DNA from: Flavicella sp037132785
Lineage (GTDB): Bacteria > Bacteroidota > Bacteroidia > Flavobacteriales > Flavobacteriaceae
Direction of reading: 5' to 3'
Length of the DNA stretch: 6,956 bases
Assembly (NCBI RefSeq): GCF_037132785.1
Contig: NZ_JBAHZZ010000052.1
Location: 1 to 6,956, forward strand
Both the position numbers and the translations under genes were made by a program. Positions 1-6,803 of this stretch are shown here, piece by piece (the stretch's first letter is position 1; the number at the start of each line of letters is the position of its first letter). Below the pieces are notes generated by a model, which had not been told where the DNA came from, searched no databases, and was given only the letters and a program-made list of their open reading frames with translations.

Positions 1-1
1 A

Positions 2-109
2 CAAGAAAAGATGAAGGAAAATTCAGAAAATCACATGAAAACACTTCAAAATGACTGCAAAAGGGTAGTCAAATATTTTAAACATCACAACATAAAATAT
101 GCTGCGTAA
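2..109 (+). CDS. possible C-terminal end of an unidentified gene (5' end outside window)
   Basis: A reading frame is open from the window edge to a TAA at 107-109 and gives 35 residues, ending KRVVKYFKHHNIKYAA. The piece is rich in Lys, Asn and His, as expected for a soluble basic C-terminus in an A/T-rich genome. I do not recognise a family. The evidence is weak, because an open stretch of this length touching the window edge can arise by chance in sequence this A/T-rich, and the opposite strand is also open over much of the same bases. If real, the gene converges with the minus-strand IS5 remnant to its right, with 24 bases between the two stop codons. Confidence 0.28.
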   Translation, partial: QEKMKENSENHMKTLQNDCKRVVKYFKHHNIKYAA

Positions 110-133
110 AACTAACGATATATAGATGCGAGG

Positions 134-356
134 TTAATACCAACTCTGCAAAAGACACATTTTAAAAAGAAACAAACCATCATAGGAAGGCTTACCAACG
201 GCACTTTTACCCCTGGAATAGTCCTTTGTCTATTATTTTTGAAATTCGATCCCAATCGATAAGAATATTAATTTGACTAAAAAATGTAGCTTTTATCTTT
301 CTTGTACGTAAGTCACAAATGCTATCTGCAAAAGTAGGTGTTATTTGTAGTTTCAT
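134..356 (-). pseudogene. IS5-family transposase, frameshifted N-terminal remnant
   Basis: Reading leftwards from an ATG at 354-356, the first 43 codons include TPTFADSICDLRTRKIKATF and then INILIDWDRISKIID. This is the characteristic N-terminus of Bacteroidota IS5-type transposases with the DUF772 (PF05598) domain. The frame then runs into a TAA at 207-209 after GLFQG. One base over, from about 220, the expected continuation resumes as YSRGKSAVGKPSYDG and then LFKMCLLQSWY. A single extra base in the G/C pair at 223-224 (GGAC where GAC is expected) explains the shift. The second frame stops at 134-136, exactly where intact relatives continue with a GLSDYEVED-like stretch, so the central and C-terminal DDE catalytic region is gone. 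About 70 of the roughly 300 or more expected codons survive, so it cannot encode an active enzyme. The family call rests on remembered consensus, not a search. Confidence 0.82.
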
Positions 357-380
357 AACTTAAATATACGCCTTAATAAA

Positions 381-531
381 CTAACAAACAATGATATAAA
401 ACCTAAGTTTGGATCTTTGTTTTTGTCATGTACCTTGCAACGGTCTTAACTTATATATAAGCTAACAAACAATGATAAAAACCTAAGTTTGGATCTTTGT
501 TTTTGTCATGTCCCTTGCAACGGTTAACTTT
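381..531. repeat. two-copy tandem repeat of about 70 bases, probably a duplicated IS5 end
   Basis: Copy 1 (381-452) and copy 2 (462-530) run from CTAACAAACAATGATA through CCTAAGTTTGGATCTTTG to CCTTGCAACGG and AACTT. They differ only by a one-base indel near 396, A/C at 432 versus 512, and a two-base indel near 445. The repeat period is 80-81 bases, with about 9 unrelated bases between copies. Copy 1 lies directly upstream of the transposase remnant's ATG. On the minus strand its outer edge reads AGACCGTTGCAAGG, which resembles the GAGACC-TTGCAA type terminal inverted repeat I associate with this IS group. I infer that each copy is the transposase-proximal end of the element and that this end has been duplicated. 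The repeat itself is plain in the sequence; the IS-end interpretation is less certain. Confidence 0.85.
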
Positions 532-567
532 TCATAAAAACCGGATTTACACAATTGAATTTTACAC

Positions 568-619
568 AAAAAAAAGATTGCCCAGTAATTATAGTTGTAC
601 TATAATTACTGGGCAATCT
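568..619 (-). terminator. intrinsic terminator of the susCD operon
   Basis: A perfect inverted repeat has 20-base arms at 575-594 and 600-619 around the loop TTGTA; T595 and A599 can also pair, giving 21 bp and a 3-base loop. The base of the stem contains the G/C-rich block TGCCCAG/CTGGGCA. In the minus-strand direction the stem is followed at once by eight Us (568-575, the first of them paired), which is the classic Rho-independent arrangement. It starts 29 bases beyond the susD stop codon. On the plus strand no T-run follows, so it acts in one direction only and shields the region beyond from susCD transcription. Confidence 0.93.
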
Positions 620-648
620 AAAAATCAACTTAAATCAAAAACGATTAA

Positions 649-2421
649 TTACCAACCTGGGTTTTGTGTTAAATTGGTATTTGCATCTAAATAAGTAGAC
701 CAAATAGGGAGTAAATAGTTACGATCATCCCATGTTCTTGTAAAGGTTGTACTATTTTCCCCTCCTGCTGGGTATTTATCTCCTAAATCTCCAGGTTCAT
801 CCTCATTTATAGGTAGAGCATAAACAGAAGTAATAACTTGGTCTCCTAATTTATATCTCCAAATATCAAACCATCTTTGTGGTCCCTCACCTGCAAATTC
901 ATAACGTCTCTCAAGTAAAATAGCATCAATCATACCATCTCCGGTAGTACCTCTAATAATTATAGGTAATGTAGCTAAAGTGTAGGAAGGCATCCCAACT
1001 CGATTTCTTACCTGGTTTAAGTAGCCTAACGCTGAACCATCTTCTCCTTGACCTGCTAAGGCCTCTGCATACATTAATAATATTTCTGAATATCTAATTA
1101 CTTTTAAATCGGTATCACCTTCTACCAATGTAGCCAAACTATAATCTAAATATTTCCTAAAAGCGTATCCCGTAGGACAATTTACACCTCCAAAATTATC
1201 TGTACTTGGAGCAATCTCGACATGTGGTTGATATATGTAATCTACATCTAACCCCGCAGCAGCAGGTAATGTATCTCCAGGTAATACAACAGAAACGGCT
1301 AATCTAGGATCTCTGTTTTCCCACGGATTAGCAGGGTCATAACTTGTATCATCTTTAGGGAATAATCCATTAATCGTTTGTACTTCTTCTATAAAGTCAG
1401 AAGAATAACCTGGCCTTCTTTGAGGCGTATCTCCTCCATCAGTTCCACGAAAAGCACCTTTTAGTCCAATCTGTCTTGCAATTCTACTTACATGCACGTC
1501 AATCAAATAAATCGTTGAAAGAATTGTTTCAGAAGAAGTTAAATCACTTGCGCTTGTAAACTGTTCAGCAAATCCATCAATTCCACTTGCTAAAGAATAA
1601 ACGTTACTATTTATAATTTCTTCACACGCAGCCTCAGCACCAGCATACATTTCACTCACGTTACTGTTCCAGCCAATAGCGTTTAAATATGCTCTTGATT
1701 TTAAAGCCAATACTGCACCTTTAGTAATTCTACCTGCATCTGAAGTTTCATCATATCTTTCAGGTAAAATATCATCAATTTCATCTAACTCACTGATTAC
1801 AAAGTTAAAAACTTCCTGTCTAGGCGTTCTAAAAGGTTGTTCAGCCGGACCAATTGTATTTGTTAATAAGGGAACATCTCCATAGGCAAAAACCATACTT
1901 TCGTAGATCCAAGCTCTTAAAAACCTAGCTTCTGCAGCAAATCTTACTCTGTTTTCCTCTGTTGTAAACGTAGCATCAGGCAATGCTTCTAAAAAGAAAT
2001 TAATATCTGCAATGTCTTGGTATCTATAAAAAGTTCTTAATGATCTTGTATTGTCTCCCCAAAGAAAATCAGATCCATTTGTACCTGCACCACTAATGGA
2101 TCTATGGACAGCATCGTCAGTCCAAAAATAGGGGACTAAATAAGCTTGATCTGAGTTTTGACTATTTAGGTCGTCCTCTAAGTCTAGTCTAGGTAGAGAA
2201 AAATATAAATGATTTAAGGCTAGTGTTAAATCTTCTTCCGTTTTGTAAACCGTAGTTATGTCTAAATCATTAAGGTTCTGTACATCTAAGAAATCTTCAC
2301 CACAAGAAGTGAGCATAACTAATAATGTTAACAAAAATGAGAGTTTATATTTTTTTAGGTATTTCATATTCCGTAGCTTCATTGAGTTGAAGAATTTCTG
2401 AAGTGTTTTAGTACTTTCCAT
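649..2421 (-). CDS. susD-like: SusD/RagB-family outer-membrane lipoprotein (nutrient-binding partner of SusC)
   Basis: This is a surface lipoprotein that forms the lid of the SusC transporter and binds the ligand, usually an oligosaccharide. A lipoprotein signal (KKYKLSFLLTLLVMLTSC) ends in lipobox L37-T38-S39-C40, followed by GEDFLD, typical of SusD. The SusD-like_3 region (about 45-250) has the TPR-like blocks AEARFLRAWIYESMVFAYGD (164-182) and TKGAVLALKSRAYLN (233-247). The SusD_RagB C-terminal region (about 290-590) contains RYSEILLMYAEAL (443-455), YLNQVRNRVGM, LLERRYEFAGEGPQRWFDIW (502-521) and YLLPI, and it ends in LTQNPGW. The length is normal and the frame intact. The start is uncertain. 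The ATG at 2421 puts 18 unusual residues before the signal, whereas in-frame ATGs at 2382 (577 aa) and 2367 (572 aa) give ordinary lipoprotein N-termini, and I favour one of these. None has a clear ribosome-binding site. The longest form starts 4 bases after the susC stop, so co-transcription is expected. The ligand cannot be read from the sequence. Confidence 0.97.
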   Translation of the reverse strand: MESTKTLQKFFNSMKLRNMKYLKKYKLSFLLTLLVMLTSCGEDFLDVQNLNDLDITTVYKTEEDLTLALNHLYFSLPRLDLEDDLNSQNSDQAYLVPYFWTDDAVHRSISGAGTNGSDFLWGDNTRSLRTFYRYQDIADINFFLEALPDATFTTEENRVRFAAEARFLRAWIYESMVFAYGDVPLLTNTIGPAEQPFRTPRQEVFNFVISELDEIDDILPERYDETSDAGRITKGAVLALKSRAYLNAIGWNSNVSEMYAGAEAACEEIINSNVYSLASGIDGFAEQFTSASDLTSSETILSTIYLIDVHVSRIARQIGLKGAFRGTDGGDTPQRRPGYSSDFIEEVQTINGLFPKDDTSYDPANPWENRDPRLAVSVVLPGDTLPAAAGLDVDYIYQPHVEIAPSTDNFGGVNCPTGYAFRKYLDYSLATLVEGDTDLKVIRYSEILLMYAEALAGQGEDGSALGYLNQVRNRVGMPSYTLATLPIIIRGTTGDGMIDAILLERRYEFAGEGPQRWFDIWRYKLGDQVITSVYALPINEDEPGDLGDKYPAGGENSTTFTRTWDDRNYLLPIWSTYLDANTNLTQNPGW

Positions 2422-2425
2422 ATTA

Positions 2426-5400
2426 TTAGAATTTAATATTTAATCCAATTGCAGTTGTAAACGGTAAAGGGTATCTAACTGCAGATACACCAAGCTCTGG
2501 ATCCCAACCATTATCATAAAGGGGGCTATTTGTCCATATTACTCCTAAGTTTTCAGCAGACACATACATGTTCATACTCTTAACGAAAGGAACTTTATCT
2601 AGTATTGTTTTGTCAAAATCATAATTAAGTGTTATGTTTTGTAGTTTGATGTATTCAGAATCAATTAACAAGTGACTTATATTTGCATTATAAGGTTGTA
2701 AAGGCCCAATATCTGTTGGCTTTGCAAAAAGTGCATCTGTATTAGTAGTTGACCAAACATCGGTCATATAAGAATAAGGAACACCTGCTCCTAAGAAAGG
2801 CTGAACAGAGTTGTTAGCGTTAAGCCATTGTTTGTTGTCAAAGGTTCCGTAAAACCGAGCAGATAATGATAAGTTCTTGTAAGAAAAGCCTACATTAAAA
2901 CCAAACATCAAATTTGAAGCACTATTATCGTCTAATATTACACGATCATCTGAATTGATAATGCCGTCACTAGCATCCATAACACCATCTCCGTTAGTAT
3001 CTATTGTTAATTGATCTACATATTTATATCCTCCTATATAAGCGTCACCGACACCCGTTTGGTTTATCTGTGAAGTACCGTCACTAGCTACATTCGAGTC
3101 TATTTCTTCTTGATTTGCAAAAAAACCATCTGTTTCATAACCAAAACGATCATTAACACTTTGTCCAACTTGAAAATTTGGATCAGTAGCATTCTCTTGA
3201 ATGTAGCTGATTTCATTATCATATATGTTAATATTACCAGAAATACTATAGCCAAAATCTCCTATTTTATTTCTATGTGTTGCCATTAGTTCCCATCCCC
3301 AACTATCTACATCGTATGGATTACCTTGTGCATCTCCAAAACCATATTCAAATGCAGTTCCTTTGATTAACGAAATAATATCTGTACGTTTGTTTCTAAA
3401 GTGATCTGCTTCAAAATGTAATTTACCGTTAAATAATGAGGCATCTACACCAATATTAAATACTGTTGAGGTTTCCCAAATCAAACTTGGATTTACAAAA
3501 CTTGGAACATAAAGAGCTGAATTAGATTGACCTCCAAGAGGATATCCAGCGTTATTAAGATTAACTAGTTGTTGAGTTACTGAACCTAACCCTGAATCAT
3601 CACCAGAAGAGCCGTAAGAAGCTCTAAGTTTTAAGATATTGACAAAGTCGACATCTTTTAAGAAATTTTCTTTGGAAGCAACCCATCCAACAGCTACTGA
3701 AGGAAAATAGCCCCATTGGTTTTCTGAAAGAAAGTATGAGGAAGCATCAGCTCTAATAGTAGCTTCAAACAAATATTTATCGGAATAGCTATAATTTAAC
3801 CTTCCTAAATATGACAATGTGGTTTGATTACCTCCTCTGAATTCATAGTTTCCATAATCTCCAATACTTACATCAATTATTGCACCTTGACCTAAAGATA
3901 TAATGTCGTCAAGAAGAAAATCACTTGACCCAGTCATGAAATAATCCGATTCTCCAGACTCTGTTTGCATAGCAACAAAAGCTTTCATATAGTGATTTCC
4001 TTTTTCTGTTTCGTAAGTTGCTGAGGTTAAAGTACGTATTTTTGTCTGTGTAAAAGAAGAAACGCTCAATGTTCTACCTCCTGTAGTTGCATACATATAA
4101 GATCTATTCTCAGAATCAAGGTTGGTATAAGAATCAGGATCTGCATAATCCAAACTTACTATACTAAAAGTATTATCCCAATCTTTGTTGTCAGAATTTG
4201 TTCTAATGATGGAAACTCTTTCTTCTATGGTTAAGCCTTTAATAGGTCTAAATTGCGCGTATAGTTGAAGATTAACTCTGTCTGTTATTGTTTTGTCAAA
4301 AGAACCAGAAGCAGCTGTAGCGACAGCATTTGCACCTGCATCACTAGTACCGTTAGAAACCCACATACCATCTTCAGTTTGAATAGGGTAAAAAGGTAAG
4401 CCTCTAAGTGAAGAGCCTGTGACTGCTTGTACATTATTATCTGTTGTATTACTAATTAAGGCATTGACTCCTGTAGAAAACCAGTCTGTAATATCTGTGT
4501 CTATTTTTAAACGTAAGTTTAATCTTTCATAATAGTCATCTCCAATGGCCAAACCATCTTGTGTTAAGTAACTTGCAGACATTAAAAAACCAGTATTTTC
4601 AGAACCTCCAGTTAATGTCAAATTGTGAGATTGCTGAACTGCTGTGTTTTGATACAATTCTTCTCCCCAGTTTGTCTCTGGATAAAATCCGGAGCTCGCT
4701 AAATCTAATACAGTTTGATCGTGCGTTCCTTCTACAACTTGATTTTGAAATTGCATGTACTCCAAGGAGTTTAAAGTTCCTGGTAATTCTGGTTTTGATT
4801 GAATTGAAGAACTAAAGTTATAGCTAATAGATGTTTTTTTGTTTCTACTAGTATTTTTTGTTGTTATTAATAATACTCCATTGGCACCACGAGCCCCATA
4901 AATAGCAACTGCAGAGGCATCTTTCAATACAGATACTGACTCTATTGTTTGCGGGTCTATATCAGCAAGGGAACCTTCAAAATTATCTATAATTACTAAC
5001 AATTCGGCGTCAGAGTCAAGCGTGCTAGTACCTCTTATCTGAATACTTGGTGTAGAACCTGGACCACCGCTGGAGTTGGTTAACATCAAGCCAGGCACTG
5101 CTCCTATTAAGGCTGAGCCAATATTTGTTACAGGTCTTTGGTCTATTTTTAATTCTTTAGAGGTTATTTGAGAAACAGAGCTTACTATTTTACTAGATTT
5201 TTGAGTTCCAAAACCTACAACTATTACTTCATCAAGGTAGGATATATCTTCCTCTAGAACTATGTTTACGTTGTTTTTATTATTGATTGATAGCTTTTTA
5301 GTTGCATATCCTATATAAGAAAAAGAAAGTGTTGCGTTTTGAATTAATGGTTGAATAGAAAAAGCACCATTAAAATCAGTTAAAGTTCCATTGGTAGTAC

Positions 5401-5620
5401 CTATTTCCAATACATTTACTCCTGGTATAGGTTGTCCGTTAATATCTGTAACGGTTCCAGTAAATTGTTGTTGTATTTCGAATTGTTGTTTCTCTTCCAA
5501 TATTGTATTTGGAGCAATACCAAATGCAGATGTAGCACATAAAAGCACAAGAGTGCTCATTATGAGGTGGGTTTTCCTTTTTCTAGAAGAATAAAGGACA
5601 TTGTGAATTTTAATTTTCAT
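2426..5620 (-). CDS. susC-like: SusC/RagA-family TonB-linked outer-membrane transporter
   Basis: This is an outer-membrane barrel that imports ligand captured by SusD, driven by TonB-ExbBD. An Sec signal peptide (basic RKRK, then STLVLLCATSAFG) is probably cleaved near residue 34. A carboxypeptidase-D-regulatory-like domain follows (about 53-125: GTVTDINGQPIPGVNV, GTLTDFNGAFSI, SYIGYATKKL). Next come the SusC signature DEVIVVGFGTQKS (130-142) and the plug (about 145-255, with LIGAVPGLML, IQIRGTSTL and VLKDASAVAIYGARGANGVL). The rest is the 22-strand barrel, ending in the aromatic beta-signal GLNIKF. An acidic DTNGDGVMD loop at about 874-882, with SDDRV at 890-894, is a common SusC feature and may bind calcium. 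No STN domain precedes the carrier domain, so direct anti-sigma signalling is not expected. The 1064 residues are typical and the frame is intact. The start is supported by an in-frame stop ten codons upstream and by a normal signal peptide beginning there. Substrate unknown. Confidence 0.98.
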   Translation of the reverse strand: MKIKIHNVLYSSRKRKTHLIMSTLVLLCATSAFGIAPNTILEEKQQFEIQQQFTGTVTDINGQPIPGVNVLEIGTTNGTLTDFNGAFSIQPLIQNATLSFSYIGYATKKLSINNKNNVNIVLEEDISYLDEVIVVGFGTQKSSKIVSSVSQITSKELKIDQRPVTNIGSALIGAVPGLMLTNSSGGPGSTPSIQIRGTSTLDSDAELLVIIDNFEGSLADIDPQTIESVSVLKDASAVAIYGARGANGVLLITTKNTSRNKKTSISYNFSSSIQSKPELPGTLNSLEYMQFQNQVVEGTHDQTVLDLASSGFYPETNWGEELYQNTAVQQSHNLTLTGGSENTGFLMSASYLTQDGLAIGDDYYERLNLRLKIDTDITDWFSTGVNALISNTTDNNVQAVTGSSLRGLPFYPIQTEDGMWVSNGTSDAGANAVATAASGSFDKTITDRVNLQLYAQFRPIKGLTIEERVSIIRTNSDNKDWDNTFSIVSLDYADPDSYTNLDSENRSYMYATTGGRTLSVSSFTQTKIRTLTSATYETEKGNHYMKAFVAMQTESGESDYFMTGSSDFLLDDIISLGQGAIIDVSIGDYGNYEFRGGNQTTLSYLGRLNYSYSDKYLFEATIRADASSYFLSENQWGYFPSVAVGWVASKENFLKDVDFVNILKLRASYGSSGDDSGLGSVTQQLVNLNNAGYPLGGQSNSALYVPSFVNPSLIWETSTVFNIGVDASLFNGKLHFEADHFRNKRTDIISLIKGTAFEYGFGDAQGNPYDVDSWGWELMATHRNKIGDFGYSISGNINIYDNEISYIQENATDPNFQVGQSVNDRFGYETDGFFANQEEIDSNVASDGTSQINQTGVGDAYIGGYKYVDQLTIDTNGDGVMDASDGIINSDDRVILDDNSASNLMFGFNVGFSYKNLSLSARFYGTFDNKQWLNANNSVQPFLGAGVPYSYMTDVWSTTNTDALFAKPTDIGPLQPYNANISHLLIDSEYIKLQNITLNYDFDKTILDKVPFVKSMNMYVSAENLGVIWTNSPLYDNGWDPELGVSAVRYPLPFTTAIGLNIKF

Positions 5621-5697
5621 GAATGTTTTATTAGGGGTTATTTCTTAAAAGTGATGTTTTAGTTGGCTATATTACATATAAATATTTTTAATTATTG

Positions 5698-5728
5698 AAT
5701 ACATATCATTTAAATACATAGAGGTCAA
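5698..5728 (-). promoter_or_regulatory. candidate Bacteroidota-type promoter of susCD
   Basis: On the minus strand TTG (5728-5726) is followed after 20 bases by TATGTATT (5705-5698). This matches the -33 TTG, N19-21, -7 TAnnTTTG layout of the Bacteroidota primary sigma factor in spacing, but the -7 element deviates at two of its six fixed positions. Transcription would start near 5690 and leave a leader of about 70 bases before the susC ATG. It is the best-placed candidate I found; no exact TAnnTTTG with a correctly spaced TTG lies upstream of susC. An imperfect -7 would suit a promoter that needs an activator. Confidence 0.3.
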
Positions 5729-5744
5729 TAGTTAAGAATACATA
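5698..5744. repeat. three direct copies of AATACATA upstream of susC
   Basis: AATACATA occurs at 5698-5705, 5713-5720 and 5737-5744, with start-to-start spacings of 15 and 24 bases. The first copy is also the proposed -7 element, and the third lies just upstream of the proposed -33 TTG. Repeated octamers around a promoter can be activator sites, but these are A/T-rich words in A/T-rich sequence, so chance recurrence is a real alternative. Confidence 0.45.
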
Positions 5745-5778
5745 AATACGGATTGATACTTGTGATTAACCCGTACTT

Positions 5779-5800
5779 TTTTCAATAAAATTATTGAAAA
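5779..5800. promoter_or_regulatory. 10-bp dyad (TTTTCAATAA / TTATTGAAAA) upstream of susC
   Basis: Perfect 10-base arms at 5779-5788 and 5791-5800 are separated by AA. The near-contiguous symmetry fits a dimeric regulator's operator better than an RNA hairpin, since a 2-base loop is sterically poor and the stem is almost all A-T pairs. It lies about 50 bases upstream of the proposed -33 element, which would suit an activator site. No regulator gene is in the window to pair it with. Confidence 0.4.
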
Positions 5801-5839
5801 TGTTGTTTTTGACTATGACCTATTTATTCGACAACAAAA

Positions 5840-5853
5840 TTCATCTACATGAA
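5840..5853. promoter_or_regulatory. short dyad TTCAT-N4-ATGAA
   Basis: TTCAT at 5840-5844 and ATGAA at 5849-5853 form a 5-base inverted repeat. The same half-sites recur with a 6-base spacer in the inner dyad at 5886-5901, which is the only reason to list it. On its own it is within chance expectation. Confidence 0.25.
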
Positions 5854-5866
5854 CTATCCCATCAAT

Positions 5867-5921
5867 TAGGTTATTTATGCTAAATTTCATTGATTAATGA
5901 ACTTTATACATAAATAACCTA
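5867..5921. promoter_or_regulatory. nested inverted repeats upstream of susC
   Basis: A perfect 13-base inverted repeat (TAGGTTATTTATG at 5867-5879, complement at 5909-5921) encloses 29 bases, which themselves hold a perfect 6-base dyad TTCATT-GATT-AATGAA (5886-5901). As RNA this would be a two-tier stem with an internal loop. As DNA it could be two nested regulator sites. It lies about 250-300 bases upstream of the susC ATG and outside the proposed leader. There is no adjacent T-run, so it is not an obvious terminator. A 13-base perfect match at this distance is unlikely to be chance, although the arms are A/T-rich. Confidence 0.5.
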
Positions 5922-6014
5922 GCTCTATTTTATGCTATTTCATTACTAAAAACAACTTACTATGCAGATAAACAGACTTTTATCATAATATTATATAGAT
6001 CTTCTTTAATACCA

Positions 6015-6031
6015 TACTGAAGTATTCAGTA
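6015..6031. promoter_or_regulatory. dyad TACTGAA-GTA-TTCAGTA
   Basis: Perfect 7-base arms (6015-6021, 6025-6031) flank a 3-base spacer, an operator-like 17-base palindrome about 400 bases upstream of susC. It is less A/T-biased than its surroundings. No function can be assigned from sequence alone. Confidence 0.35.
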
Positions 6032-6126
6032 AATTCAAAAAGGTTTATTCTTTGACAATAATTTAATAAATATCTCCCTTTTATTTACTAACAAAATATG
6101 AATTTACATACACTGCACTAGGTTAA

Positions 6127-6191
6127 AAACTTTTAATTTTAAACCGTTATTTGTTAAAATATTATTAATATATCGTTAAAACTAAAAGTTT
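6127..6191. repeat. 15-base inverted repeat with one mismatch
   Basis: The arms at 6127-6141 (AAACTTTTAATTTTA) and 6177-6191 (TAAAACTAAAAGTTT) are complementary except at one position (T6136 opposite C6182) and enclose 35 A/T-rich bases. An 8-base perfect dyad TTATTGGT/ACCAATAA (6190-6197, 6217-6224) begins at the end of the right arm. These could be decayed ends of a mobile element or the base of a weak hairpin; I cannot choose between these. Confidence 0.35.
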
Positions 6192-6803
6192 ATTGGTTTT
6201 GGTAATTAAATTTTCGACCAATAACATCAGTGCTTCGACAAAGAATGGAATATACTATAATATCCATATCCCTAAATCAGCTAACTCTATCTCAGGTTAG
6301 TATCACTATGTTGTTAGTTACTTTAAACCTAGTGTTTTTGGTTTTTAGTTGGTTTTAATCTCAAAATGCGTATTTATTTGTAATATTAAGAACACAACAG
6401 ATACTTAACTACAGTATTATCAGTTATTTACACAAAAAAAAATTCAAAATTATAATAAGCAAGTCATTTGTGATATTAAACATGGAACAAGACAAGTAAT
6501 TGGGCTATCGTCATACAATATGACTTAGTTTAAAGTAGTTTTTAATCGTACTATATAATTGTCATTAGCCCCATCTTTTTCCGTGTTAAATTCTTTTCAA
6601 TGTCATACATCAATGATAATAAATGTCAAAATTGAGCCATGAAGTTTCTTATACCATTTTAATATTTAAATGACGTAATAAGCGATCAAGTAATTAAAGT
6701 TGGGGAGCAATAAAAAAGTGTTATTTTTGAGTTCCCTAACTATATGATTTGAACACAGATTTAGCGCATTATTTATTGTCCGATGTGATATTAGATTATT
6801 TAA

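Larger units (their letters stand above)
5621..6803. other. gene-free A/T-rich region upstream of susC
   Basis: Nearly 1.2 kb between the susC start and the IS1595 remnant has no open frame that I can assign to a protein family on either strand. The longest piece I noticed with a plausible start is a 37-codon plus-strand frame at 6245-6358. The stretch is A/T-rich with frequent stops in all frames, and it contains several short perfect dyads (listed separately) concentrated within about 600 bases of susC. No tRNA-like cloverleaf was recognised. It may combine the susCD control region with decayed remains around the mobile element at the right edge. Confidence 0.6.

Noticed and set aside
1..133. 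Continuation of the IS5 transposase left of its stop, on the minus strand
   Set aside because: The open minus frame there gives a hydrophobic sequence unlike the conserved central region of the transposase; the remnant ends at about 137.
497..694. 65-codon plus-strand open frame
   Set aside because: It runs through the operon terminator hairpin and into the antisense of the susD 3' end, has no recognisable protein character, and is explained by those features.
4561..4815. 84-codon plus-strand open frame
   Set aside because: It lies wholly antisense within susC, whose protein family and frame are unambiguous; a shadow frame.
5391..5594. 67-codon plus-strand open frame with a Cys-rich stretch
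   Set aside because: It is antisense to the susC signal peptide and carrier domain; the apparent Cys run is the complement of a Gln-rich coding segment.
6427..6441. 15-base match TTTACACAAAAAAAA shared with 561-575, flanking the operon
   Set aside because: It looks like a direct repeat bounding a cassette, but more than half is an A-run and the left copy is part of the terminator tail; chance is sufficient.
6445..6452. Exact TAATTTTG (-7 type TAnnTTTG) on the minus strand
   Set aside because: There is no TTG at the required 19-21 base spacing and it is over 800 bases from susC, so it is not supported as the operon promoter.
6427..6460. A-run read as a minus-strand U-tract of a terminator
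   Set aside because: No stable G/C-containing stem lies immediately before it on the minus strand.
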